A DNA stretch of 64,000 bases, from positions 87,864 through 151,863 of the forward strand of contig NZ_SIJK02000008.1 of the NCBI RefSeq assembly GCF_004762035.2, in the 5' to 3' direction. The first letter of the stretch is position 1. Every line of letters starts with the position of its first letter. This document shows, piece after piece, positions 1-8,436 of the stretch. This DNA is from Candidatus Chloroploca mongolica. Its GTDB lineage: Bacteria; Chloroflexota; Chloroflexia; Chloroflexales; Chloroflexaceae. Under the pieces are notes generated by a model. It had not been told where the DNA came from. It did not search any database and worked only from the letters and a program-made list of their open reading frames with translations. The translations under genes were made by a program, and so were the position numbers.

Positions 1-86
1 GTGACATGGGCGGGCCTGGGCAACACCCTGGTTTCTCACGGCATCACTGGCCCGCGGGCCATTTGATACTCATCATGACACGGCTG
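1..86 (-). repeat. Copy (inverted) of the GGCCCGCGGGCC interspersed repeat
   Basis: The first 86 bases read as the reverse complement of the repeats at about 13.1 kb and 23.6 kb. Shared blocks are the palindrome GGCCCGCGGGCC, a CACGGCATCACTGG block and a GGGCGGGCCTGGGCAACACC block. The copy runs off the left edge of the window, so its full length is unknown. It ends just before the 3' end of the SARP-type regulator gene. Confidence 0.7.
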
Positions 87-3000
87 CCAGCATGCGATGC
101 ACCTCAACGTCTTCGAGGTACGAGCGTCGCAACACGGGATCAGTGATCATCGCGGCGCGTTGCGCAAGGATACGGCGAGCTTGCGTGACGACGGCTGTGG
201 CCCGCGGGTCGTTCAGGGCGTCGAGCACGCGCCAGCAGGCACCAAAGATGCGCAGCAGATCTTCGCTGCTGTGCAAGGCGCTGTCGTCGAGGTGGCCGAG
301 CAGAGCCTCGATGGCGGTGCGGGCGGCGGTGCGATCGCCGTTCACCAGCGCGGCCACCGCAAGGCCAGCGCGGGCTTGCATGGCGCGCGCTGGTTGATGC
401 AGCGCGTGCCGTAGTTCCAGTGCTTCACGATAGAACGCAAGGGCGGCGTTGGCGTTCTGCTGCGCCAGCGCGATGTGACCGAGATAGGTGAGGCTGTACG
501 CGATGATCGAGCGTGCGCCAAGGACGCGGGCCAGATCCAGGGCCTCTTGCACGTAGCGTTCGGCTATCGTCTGGTCGCCCATCAGGTGGAAGAGCAAACC
601 CAGTCCGCTGAGGCTGTGCGCTTCGCCGAGGCGGTTGCCAATCGCTCGCCGTAGTTCTAGCGATGCCTGATAATGGGTGTGCGCCTGCTGATACGCGCCC
701 TGTTCGCGTGCCGTGCGCCCCAGGTTGACCAGGGCCGTTGCTTCGCTGCGTCGATCACCGGTGCTGCGACTCAGGTTCAGTGCAGCGGTGAAGAACTCTT
801 TGGCTTCGCTGTAATGCCCTTCGTCGTAGGCGACGACGCCAAGGTTGTTGAGCACCATGCCTTCGCCGGGGCGATCGCCGATGGCCCGGTCGATCGCCAG
901 TGCGGCCATGTACGCCTCGCGGGCTTCGGTGCAGCGCCCTTGCTCTTCGGCGATCACCCCGAGATTCGCGAGGGCAATGCTCTCGCGCTGCGCATCGCCG
1001 AGGCTCCGTGCGAGCAGCAGCGAGGCTTCGTAGGCGGCGCGGGCTTCGGCGTAGTCACCGCGGATCTCGGCTAGCCAGCCAAGCCCCGAACGGCAATCGG
1101 CCTCGATATGCGGCAAGCCTGCGGCCTCTGCATGGGCGAGTGCCTGCCGCAGATATGCTTCACCAAGGCCATAGTCGCCTTGGCGAGCATGCGCGTTGCC
1201 ACGAAAACGCCCCACCAGTGCCGCAAGCGCGGGTTGGTCGGTGAGGGGAAGCAGTTCCTCGATCTTGCCAAAAAGAAGAACCGCCGCGCCGTGTTGCCCC
1301 TGTTGCGAGGTGAAACGCCCTTGATAGGCCCGTAGACGGGCGATGACGGCGACACGCTCAGCGGCAAAAGATGCGCTCGGCGCGGTCTGGGCTGTCATCA
1401 TCAGATGATCAGCCGCGCTCTGAAAGAGCCCTTCGCCTTCGCGTAAAAAGCCCAGGCGTTCATAAAGCAGCGCCAGCGCATCGGCAGCTGCCCCCAGGGC
1501 GTCGGCCTGCCCGTGCTCGCTGGCCCATTCCCACGCTTGCCGCAGGTTCGCCAGATCGGCGCGTAACCCTTCAGTCACCGTGCGCGGATTGCGCCCGGTC
1601 AACGCGGGCAGCGCGTCGGCCAGGGTTTGTAGGAAGTAGGTGCTATGATGCGCACGGGTCGCCCTGGCCCCGCTCGCTTCGAGCCGTTCACCGGCAAACT
1701 GGCGTAACAATTCGTGCAGTTCGTACCGTTCGTCGCGTTGCCGCACTAGCGATTTTTCTACCAGCGCCCGTAACAATGGGCGTATGGGCGTATCAACCAG
1801 GTGCCCCAGCACCGCCTCGGCGGCGGCGAGCGTACAGCCTCCGCGGAAGACCGCCAGCCCGGTCAGCGTGGCGCGTTCGTGGGCATTGAGCAACTGCCAG
1901 GAATGGTTGAAGATCGCCCGCAGGCTCCGCTGACGTGCAGGCACATCGTGCAGCCTGGTGGCAAGAAAATCGGTGTTGCGCGCAACTTCCTGGGCAATCG
2001 TGGCGCACGGCAATTCACGGGCCCAGGCTGCGGCGAGCTCGATGCCCAGGGGCATGCCTTCGACCAGACGACAGATCGTTGCAACCGCCGGGGCTTCGCG
2101 TTCATCAAGTTCAAAACGGGCACTGACCTGGATCGCTCGCTGCACAAAGAGTTGCACGGCGCTATAGCGCGCCAGTTGCGGCGGCGTCAGCATAGTGAGC
2201 TCGCGGGGGTAGGCCAGCCCTTCCAGGTCAATGAGCCACTCGGCCCGTAAGTGCAATGGTTCACGTGAGGTGACGAGCAGCCGTACGTCGGGGGCGGCCT
2301 GCAAGATCGCATTGACGATAGGCGCAAGCTCGGACAAGTGCTCGGCATTGTCGAGCAAGACAAACATCTGACGCTCGCGCAGCCCATCAAGCACCTGATC
2401 GAGAGCGGGCCTGGTTGGATCAAGGTGCCAGCCCAGCGTTGTCGCCAGCGCCGCCGGTACCTGGTCGCTCTGTTCAAGCGGTGCGAGCGCAACAAAAACA
2501 GCCCCGTCGCGCATCGTCGCTGCATGCGCAAGCGCCGCCTGGCTTGCCAGGCGCGTCTTGCCGATGCCACCTGGTCCAATCAGGGTGAGCAGGCGGCAGG
2601 CCGGATCAGCGAGCCGTTCGGCGAGCAACTGCAATTCCTGCTCGCGCCCGATAAAGCTCGTTGGTTCGTTGGGAAAGCCGACTAGGGCGCGCGGGGTTGG
2701 CTCGGTACGGATGGCTTGCACCGGCGTATGGGTGAAAGCACCGGATCGCAACCGCTGGTAGAGCGCGACAACCTCGGCAGAGGGTGCCACGCCAAGTTCG
2801 CGTTCCAGCACGCTCTGGTAGCGGTCGTAGCTTGCGAGCGCCGCGAGCAGTTGCCCGTGATGGGCCAGCAAGAGCATCAGGCGTTGCTGCACCTCGTCGT
2901 CAAAGGGTTCATCGGCGAGCAAGGCCTCGGCGTGGAGAATGCCCTGCGCATACGCCCCCTGATCGAGGTAGATCCGGGTGAGCTCGCGGCGGGCCATCAG

Positions 3001-3474
3001 CACGAGCCGACGCAGGTGCTCTTGTTCAGCCAGCACCCATGCCTCAAACGTCGGCGTATCGCGCACCGCAAAGCCCTGGAGAAACTCGCCCCGATAGAGC
3101 GCCAGGCCGGCTTCGTAGCGGGCAGGATCGACCAGATCGCGCCCAGGGGTGAGCAACCGGATCAGTTCCGTCGCATCGAGCCAGCACGGCAGTTGCGGAT
3201 TCAAGCCGACCTCACGGCGCGACGTCTCAAGATAGGGGCCGAGCACCTGCCGCATCCCGGTCAACAAGACACTCAAATTAGCCCGTGCGCGATCCGGGCT
3301 CAGCATTTCGCCCCAGAGCAGATCAGCCACAATCTCGCGCGCCACCGGACGCCCGACATAGGCCAGATAGACAAGCAACGCCTCGGCCTTGCGCGACCCA
3401 AGCTCGCCCAGGGGTTGACCATCACGCTGCAACGTGAGCCCACCAAACGTACGAATGTTGAGACCTGTCTGCAT
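73..3474 (-). CDS. SARP/BTAD transcriptional activator with NB-ARC ATPase and TPR tail
   Basis: Large regulator of the AfsR/SARP class (1133 aa), expected to be a cytoplasmic, DNA-binding, ATP-dependent transcription activator. Residues 1-95 form an OmpR-like winged helix (begins MQTGLNIRTFGGL), and about 97-245 is the bacterial transcriptional activation domain. A linker leads to an NB-ARC/STAND ATPase with P-loop GPGGIGKT at 300-307 and a Walker B-like stretch FVLLDNAEH near 370. The C-terminal 500 residues are tandem tetratricopeptide repeats, with repeated units resembling 'ALANLGVIAEEQG'. The start is the first ATG of the frame; no strong Shine-Dalgarno site is seen. It stands alone, so its targets cannot be inferred; TPRs usually sense or bind a partner protein. 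Family assignment is secure, the regulon unknown. Confidence 0.9.
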   Translation of the reverse strand: MQTGLNIRTFGGLTLQRDGQPLGELGSRKAEALLVYLAYVGRPVAREIVADLLWGEMLSPDRARANLSVLLTGMRQVLGPYLETSRREVGLNPQLPCWLDATELIRLLTPGRDLVDPARYEAGLALYRGEFLQGFAVRDTPTFEAWVLAEQEHLRRLVLMARRELTRIYLDQGAYAQGILHAEALLADEPFDDEVQQRLMLLLAHHGQLLAALASYDRYQSVLERELGVAPSAEVVALYQRLRSGAFTHTPVQAIRTEPTPRALVGFPNEPTSFIGREQELQLLAERLADPACRLLTLIGPGGIGKTRLASQAALAHAATMRDGAVFVALAPLEQSDQVPAALATTLGWHLDPTRPALDQVLDGLRERQMFVLLDNAEHLSELAPIVNAILQAAPDVRLLVTSREPLHLRAEWLIDLEGLAYPRELTMLTPPQLARYSAVQLFVQRAIQVSARFELDEREAPAVATICRLVEGMPLGIELAAAWARELPCATIAQEVARNTDFLATRLHDVPARQRSLRAIFNHSWQLLNAHERATLTGLAVFRGGCTLAAAEAVLGHLVDTPIRPLLRALVEKSLVRQRDERYELHELLRQFAGERLEASGARATRAHHSTYFLQTLADALPALTGRNPRTVTEGLRADLANLRQAWEWASEHGQADALGAAADALALLYERLGFLREGEGLFQSAADHLMMTAQTAPSASFAAERVAVIARLRAYQGRFTSQQGQHGAAVLLFGKIEELLPLTDQPALAALVGRFRGNAHARQGDYGLGEAYLRQALAHAEAAGLPHIEADCRSGLGWLAEIRGDYAEARAAYEASLLLARSLGDAQRESIALANLGVIAEEQGRCTEAREAYMAALAIDRAIGDRPGEGMVLNNLGVVAYDEGHYSEAKEFFTAALNLSRSTGDRRSEATALVNLGRTAREQGAYQQAHTHYQASLELRRAIGNRLGEAHSLSGLGLLFHLMGDQTIAERYVQEALDLARVLGARSIIAYSLTYLGHIALAQQNANAALAFYREALELRHALHQPARAMQARAGLAVAALVNGDRTAARTAIEALLGHLDDSALHSSEDLLRIFGACWRVLDALNDPRATAVVTQARRILAQRAAMITDPVLRRSYLEDVEVHRMLAAVS

Positions 3475-3820
3475 ACATATCTGTTGTGCTGAAGGCTTCC
3501 CTTAAGGCGGATGGGCCGCAGGCCCCTCCACCTTAAGAGAAATTTTACCATGCTCATCGGTCTCCGCTAAGGTTTTGCTAAGAGTCGCTCTGGTATCGTG
3601 AGTCACCATTGATGAGTAGTCTGTGAATGAAGTTTTCTGGCGTCCTCAGCCGTCCACGAATTGGGGCCACGAATAAACGAATACCGCACTGCAACGCCCA
3701 TATTCGTTTATTCGTGATCAGTATTCGTGGTCGGCGGCGCTACCGGAACATGTAGTTCACAGACTAATGAATTTGTTCGATTTACGCTGCATACAAGAGC
3801 ACTACGCAAGGAGTCTAGCT
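3475..3820. other. Intergenic region between the regulator and the secreted-protein gene
   Basis: About 350 bases between two divergently transcribed genes. It holds an imperfect hairpin near 3500-3535 (CTTAAGG ... CCTTAAG) and a 16-bp perfect inverted repeat (3668-3716, listed separately). No protein-coding potential or clear -35/-10 pair was recognised. Confidence 0.5.
3668..3716. repeat. Perfect 16-bp inverted repeat, possible operator or cruciform
   Basis: Arms CACGAATAAACGAATA (3668-3683) and TATTCGTTTATTCGTG (3701-3716) are perfect reverse complements around a 17-base spacer. The AT-rich arms contrast with the GC-rich surroundings. The site lies in the divergent intergenic region about 105 bases upstream of the secreted-protein start. 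It could bind a dimeric regulator or form a stem in the leader RNA; there is no direct evidence for either. Confidence 0.5.
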
Positions 3821-6800
3821 GTGAAACGAATCCTTCTTTTTCTCCTCCTGATCGGTTTTTTCGCCACGTTGCTCGCTGTGCCGCCTGCGGCGGCTCAGCA
3901 AGAGTACGACGATGATCCGTGGGCAATCCCGCCTGCCCTGACACAGGAGCCGCTCGATTGCGCGAATTCGCCGTTTGGCCGTGCGATCATTCTTGGCTCC
4001 GAGCAAGAGATTTTTGTGGGGATGCGCGGCGCGGGCGCGGGACGCCAGGGCTGGGTGCTGCATGATCGGTTTGATCTGAATCCTGATGGTACCGCGCTCG
4101 TTCGCGATGGATCCTGGCCGGCCATCGACGAGACACCCAATGCCAATGCGCAAAATGTCAGCGCCCTTGCCAGCACGACCGGCAAGTTCCGCTTCGAGAG
4201 CGATCGCTCCCAACTGGTGCAGGTCTACACCGGAGCCGATGGCACCGTGCGCTGGCTGGTGCATGAAGAGGGTCAGCCGGTGCTCGAACGGAGCCTGCTG
4301 GTCTCGAATTATGCGTTGTTGCAAGTCGCCTCGGGTGTGCTGAGTCGCGCCCCTGGGCGTACCGAACGCCTAGCGCTCGCAAGTCGGACAGCGATTGGTT
4401 CGCTCAATGTCTTCATTATCGAGCCGCTCCGCGATAGTCAGGTGCCGCTCGCGACCTGGCGTACCGACCAGGATGGCCGCAAAGATGTTGTTGATCTCCA
4501 GATGGCCGTGGGCGACCTCAACGGCGATGGCTTCAACGACGAGATCATGCTGGCCTTGAAGAAAGAGGACGGCGAAGTCGAGGTGATCGTGCTGCGTTAC
4601 GATCCCGACTATACCGGGCCTGATGGTGGTGCCAATTTCAAGAGCAGGTTGCGCGAGGTTGCGAATTTCACCCTCAATACGGGGACTCCCACCCTGGTAC
4701 GCGTGGCTGCCGCTGATCTTGATGGCCGCCTCACAACCGGCCCGGGCGCAAGTCAGGGCTCAGGCGACTACAAAGACGAGATCATTTTGCTGACCGATAC
4801 CGATCAGCCTGATGTGCGCCCCTTTAGCCCACAGTACACAGTGCATACCTTCTCGCTCAATGCCTCCGCTGAGAATCCCGAGGTTGAACAGATCGTGCAA
4901 CGCGGGACGTCGACGGTTGTCGTGGAGTCTACCTCGAACCTGACGCTCGCTACGGGCGATCTTGATGGCAGCGGGCGTGCCGAGATCCTTGTGGGTGAAG
5001 TTGCCCCCGATGAGCTTGCGGTCCGTGCTTTTGATGGTGCCACCGGTACCCCGCGTGAACTGGCCCGCTTTGCGATCGCGATGACCCCAAGCCCCGGTCT
5101 TCCGCTCGCGCTTGCGGCGGGCGATCTTGACCGCGACGGCCTGCACGAGGTTGGCCTGGCCTTCCTCAACAATCAGGCATTGCAGGTGACGACGCTTGCC
5201 TATCAACCCGAGACGCTAACCCTGACCGAACGCGATACGGTGACGGCGAGCGATGCTGGTCGCCAGAATGCGACCTTTATTGACCTGGCCTTTGGCGATT
5301 GGAACGACGACTCGCTCAAGGCGCTTTATGGCGAGCCGCAGGGCAGTTCGATCACCTGCAAGACGGTGCAAGAACCCAATGTTGTCTCGGTTGTGCATGC
5401 TCCGCCCTATTGGCAACGGCTGCAGGGCAATCGGCTCCGTCTGGCCTCGATTGGGCAGTCAACGAGCTTTGCCCAGACCGACGAGCGTGCCTTGACGGTT
5501 TCAAGCTCGCATGCAGTCAGTGCTTATTTTGGCGCTGGATTTGAGGCTGATTTTATTGTAGCAAAAGTTTCGGCTACAGCGCGGGTGACCGCAGGCTATC
5601 AGTATACCGGCAGCGTCACGAATCGCGGCGGTACCACCGAAGGCAAGACAACACGGGAAGCCTGGACGAATGATGCCGGCAGTTTTGCGGCGATCGAGCG
5701 TACCACGTATGACTGCTACAACTACCGGGTTGTCCAGGACGGCCAGGAACTCGATGCGGGCATGCGTTTCTGCGAGTACAAAGACTATGCTTCGCTTGCG
5801 ACGGATGTGAGTCGCTGGAACAGTCTTTTTGGCCCAGCCAACAATGCGCAGGCGCTCCAGTGGATTCCGCTCAACCGCGACTGGGCGAATCTGGCCCTCT
5901 TCCGTCGGGCGACGGTGGCACAGTCGAGCACGGTGAGCGAGGCAGCCGCCGCACGTGCCATTGACGGCATCATCGATCCCATCTTTGCCAATGGCTCGGT
6001 GACGCAGACCGAGGCTGAGGATGCCCCCTGGTGGCAGGTTGATCTTGGTCTCACGCAGGAACTTGGCGCGGTGCGGGTCTGGAATCGCAACAATCTGGGC
6101 TGCGACGATCTTTCGTGCGCCGCCCAGTTGCGTGATTTCTATGTCTTTGTCTCGGATACCGATTTGCGTACTATCTCGAATGATCCTGCGGTGCTCAAGG
6201 ACGATCCCCGCGTGGCGACCTTCTTTACCGAGGGCCAGGGCGGGCGCGTGACCAATATCCAGACCTACCAGAACAATGCGCCGATCTTTGGGCGCTACGT
6301 GCGGGTGCAACTCGCCGGGACGGGCTATCTCTCGCTTGCCGAAGTGCAAGTCTTTGGCGAGCGCCAGGTCGATCCTGATCGCTACCCGATCAATGTCAGT
6401 GACAGCGATCCCAACGATGGCTACTTTACCGTCAGCCTCTATAACCCGCTGACCGGAGGCATCGAACAGGTGCGTCAGCGTGGGCGTTTGCTCTGGAATG
6501 GCGCCAACTACGGTGTGCTAGCGGCACGTCGCATCTCGGTCGGCAACCCGGTTTCGTCCTGGTCACTGACCGAAGAGCGCACAACGTTTACGACGCAGGC
6601 TGACGCGACGAGTCACAGTGTCAGCATCGGGGCCGAGTTTGATGCCGAGGTGAGCGCCGGCGGCGGCAAGGTCGTCTTTGGCGGGGGCTACGAGTATACC
6701 TCGGGTGTGCTCACCGAAGATGTGCGCTCGACTGAATGGGGCACCGCCTTTGAGATCGGTGGAGGCGTGCAGGGCTTCCCGGCCACCGTGGGTGGCGTCG

Positions 6801-7348
6801 CCCTCGGGCCAGGCCAGTGCGAATACGGTTTCCAGCCCTACTATTATGAAGTAACCGAAGAGTCGAGCACTGGCTTCCTGCATCGCTTCATTGTGGTTGA
6901 CTACACTGTGCCCAACGCCTCGCTCAACCGCAATAATCTCGCGTTCTGCCGCCAGCCAACCGCCAATCAGCCGATCGTCGAAGCCGACATCAATACAGTG
7001 GCCCCTGGCAGTAGCCTGATCTTGACCGCACGCGGCTTTACCGACAACAGCGAAAACCTGATCGAATTGCGCTACCCTGGGCAGGAAAACTTTCGCCAGG
7101 TCGCACGGATCCGTATGAGCAGCATCGGCGAACTCGTCTTTGTCCTCGTCACTTCACCCAACGATCCACCGGGCGACTACGCGGTACGCATCCGCAGCGT
7201 TGCTCAGGGCACCAACCTGGCCCAGGCGCAGGAAGCCACAACCGCCTTTACGCTCAGCACCGACGCCGCGCTCGTCGAACCTGCCCCGCCCGGCGTCCCG
7301 GTCTTTAGCCTCCAGCCGCGGCTCTACCTGCCATTGATCTCCCGCTAG
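3821..7348 (+). CDS. Secreted multidomain protein with VCBS-like repeats, discoidin (F5/8C) domain and two beta-rich modules
   Basis: Predicted exported surface or extracellular protein of 1175 aa. I chose the GTG at 3821 because AAGGAG (3808-3813) lies 7 bases upstream and translation from it begins with a signal peptide (VKRILLFLLLIGFF, cleavage near AAA-QQ). The N-terminal half carries FG-GAP/VCBS-like units with D-x-D/N-x-D-G loops (e.g. GDLNGDGFNDE, GDLDRDGLHE), typical of calcium-binding beta-propellers. In the middle is a coagulation factor 5/8 C-type carbohydrate-binding domain (NLALFRRATVAQSSTVSEAA ... PWWQVDLG). This is flanked by two Gly/Ser/Thr-rich modules with alternating short residues. 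The C-terminus is an Ig-like domain ending PRLYLPLISR, a tail seen on many Chloroflexota secreted proteins. Function is unknown; adhesion or glycan binding is plausible. Confidence 0.75.
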   Translation: MKRILLFLLLIGFFATLLAVPPAAAQQEYDDDPWAIPPALTQEPLDCANSPFGRAIILGSEQEIFVGMRGAGAGRQGWVLHDRFDLNPDGTALVRDGSWPAIDETPNANAQNVSALASTTGKFRFESDRSQLVQVYTGADGTVRWLVHEEGQPVLERSLLVSNYALLQVASGVLSRAPGRTERLALASRTAIGSLNVFIIEPLRDSQVPLATWRTDQDGRKDVVDLQMAVGDLNGDGFNDEIMLALKKEDGEVEVIVLRYDPDYTGPDGGANFKSRLREVANFTLNTGTPTLVRVAAADLDGRLTTGPGASQGSGDYKDEIILLTDTDQPDVRPFSPQYTVHTFSLNASAENPEVEQIVQRGTSTVVVESTSNLTLATGDLDGSGRAEILVGEVAPDELAVRAFDGATGTPRELARFAIAMTPSPGLPLALAAGDLDRDGLHEVGLAFLNNQALQVTTLAYQPETLTLTERDTVTASDAGRQNATFIDLAFGDWNDDSLKALYGEPQGSSITCKTVQEPNVVSVVHAPPYWQRLQGNRLRLASIGQSTSFAQTDERALTVSSSHAVSAYFGAGFEADFIVAKVSATARVTAGYQYTGSVTNRGGTTEGKTTREAWTNDAGSFAAIERTTYDCYNYRVVQDGQELDAGMRFCEYKDYASLATDVSRWNSLFGPANNAQALQWIPLNRDWANLALFRRATVAQSSTVSEAAAARAIDGIIDPIFANGSVTQTEAEDAPWWQVDLGLTQELGAVRVWNRNNLGCDDLSCAAQLRDFYVFVSDTDLRTISNDPAVLKDDPRVATFFTEGQGGRVTNIQTYQNNAPIFGRYVRVQLAGTGYLSLAEVQVFGERQVDPDRYPINVSDSDPNDGYFTVSLYNPLTGGIEQVRQRGRLLWNGANYGVLAARRISVGNPVSSWSLTEERTTFTTQADATSHSVSIGAEFDAEVSAGGGKVVFGGGYEYTSGVLTEDVRSTEWGTAFEIGGGVQGFPATVGGVALGPGQCEYGFQPYYYEVTEESSTGFLHRFIVVDYTVPNASLNRNNLAFCRQPTANQPIVEADINTVAPGSSLILTARGFTDNSENLIELRYPGQENFRQVARIRMSSIGELVFVLVTSPNDPPGDYAVRIRSVAQGTNLAQAQEATTAFTLSTDAALVEPAPPGVPVFSLQPRLYLPLISR

Positions 7349-7375
7349 CGGCGGCGTCAATACGCTCTGGACGCG

Positions 7376-7403
7376 CAACAAGCCAGCATGTGCTGGCTTG
7401 TTG
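7376..7403. terminator. Bidirectional terminator between convergent genes
   Basis: Thirteen-bp perfect arms (CAACAAGCCAGCA / TGCTGGCTTGTTG) around a TG loop. It sits in the 73-base gap between the secreted-protein stop and the convergent MaoC stop. The U-tract is short, so intrinsic termination is an inference from position and stem stability. Confidence 0.6.
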
Positions 7404-7421
7404 CACGTCCAAAAAGAAAGC

Positions 7422-7859
7422 CTACACCAATGCCATCATCGTCCCGACAGCCTTCAGTTGCTCGCCATCGCCACGAGCCCAGAGCTCGGCGGTGACCATG
7501 ATGCGCTCGTCGGGCAGGCTTTCGGTACGGGTGATGGTGCCGCCAACGTGCAAGGTTTCGCCGGGGCGGGTCGGGGCGCGAAAGCGTACCTGAAAATTGA
7601 GCAACCCACCTGGTCCGGCGATGTCGGTCGCCAGACGCCCGAGCATGCCCATCACCAGCATGCCGTGCGCAATCACGCCGTCAAGCCCCGCTGCCTGCGC
7701 AAAACTCGGATCGGTATGCAATGGGTTATAATCACCCGACGCTGCCGCATACGCGACAAACAATTCGGGGGCAAGCGGCCCTTCGGTAAAGCCGGGGATC
7801 GCGTCGCCAACCTTGAGTCGCCTGGATGCTGCCACAGCCTTCTGCTCCTCTCTGCTCAC
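7422..7859 (-). CDS. MaoC-family (hotdog) acyl dehydratase, catalytic C-type subunit
   Basis: Probable 2-enoyl/3-hydroxyacyl-thioester (de)hydratase of 145 aa with a single hotdog fold. The hydratase-2 signature is visible as SGDYNPLHTDP (residues 41-51), giving the Asp43/His48 dyad of the R-specific hydratase family. Its ATG overlaps the stop of the upstream gene by 4 bases (ATGA), so the two are translationally coupled. The pair probably forms a heteromer in which this subunit carries the active site and the partner supplies the second hotdog. The substrate is not determined; the upstream acyl-CoA synthetase suggests an acyl-CoA activated in the same operon. A role in a 3-hydroxyacid or mesaconyl-CoA type reaction is possible but unproven. 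Confidence 0.85.
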   Translation of the reverse strand: MSREEQKAVAASRRLKVGDAIPGFTEGPLAPELFVAYAAASGDYNPLHTDPSFAQAAGLDGVIAHGMLVMGMLGRLATDIAGPGGLLNFQVRFRAPTRPGETLHVGGTITRTESLPDERIMVTAELWARGDGEQLKAVGTMMALV

Positions 7860-8314
7860 CCTTCTTCCCCACGCACAACGACGACCAGTTGGTCGGTCAG
7901 CACCAGTTCGCTCTGATCGTTATACCAGCAGGTTTCGAGCGTCAGCACTTCAAACGGCCCGCTCTTACCCTTTTTCTGTTCCAGTTGCACCAGTTCGGGT
8001 GCGGCGATCAATTCATCACCCGCGAAGATCGGCAGATGGTACTCATAGCTCTGCTCGCCGTGCAAGAGGCGTGGCAAGGGTGCGCCGAGTGCCTCAAGTT
8101 CGGCCAGCAACGCGGGGTTCGCCCAGAGGCCATAGCGCGTCGCCAGCGTTGGCGGCGCAGGCAGGTCTGGCAACCCATCTGCCTGCGCTGCTTCGACCGA
8201 ATGATAGATTGCTGCCGTCTCGCCGAGCGTTACCGCTAGCGCCCGAATATGCTCACGCTCGACGGTCACGGTGTAGGGGCCAAAGGTGCGCCCAAGGTTG
8301 GCTGGATCAATCAT
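7856..8314 (-). CDS. MaoC N-terminal-like (FAS1-type) dehydratase subunit
   Basis: Hotdog-fold protein of 152 aa resembling the N-terminal half of fused MaoC dehydratases (MaoC_dehydrat_N/FAS1-like). It has the typical LLHGEQSYEYHLPIFAGDEL stretch followed by a KKGKSGPFEVLTLET strand. The start at 8314 (MIDPANLGRTFG) fits the family better than an in-frame ATG nine codons upstream. This subunit lacks the D-x-N-x-x-H signature of the partner encoded immediately downstream. That division matches two-subunit dehydratases in which one hotdog is catalytic and the other structural or substrate-binding. It lies 122 bases downstream of the acyl-CoA synthetase gene on the same strand. Confidence 0.8.
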   Translation of the reverse strand: MIDPANLGRTFGPYTVTVEREHIRALAVTLGETAAIYHSVEAAQADGLPDLPAPPTLATRYGLWANPALLAELEALGAPLPRLLHGEQSYEYHLPIFAGDELIAAPELVQLEQKKGKSGPFEVLTLETCWYNDQSELVLTDQLVVVVRGEEG

Positions 8315-8436
8315 CGTTTTCCACCACACCAGATAAATCACGCATCGTCCGCAGATCGCGCAAGCCGCGTACGTGTGCCGAAAGAAAAACGACGCCCCCG
8401 TTTGACATCGTCAGCCCGTCGTGCGACACAACGCCG

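Noticed and set aside
92-1370. Several plus-strand open frames of 60-130 codons opposite the SARP-type regulator
   Set aside because: They overlap a full-length, well-supported regulator gene on the other strand, have low-complexity Arg/Ala compositions and no ribosome-binding sites.
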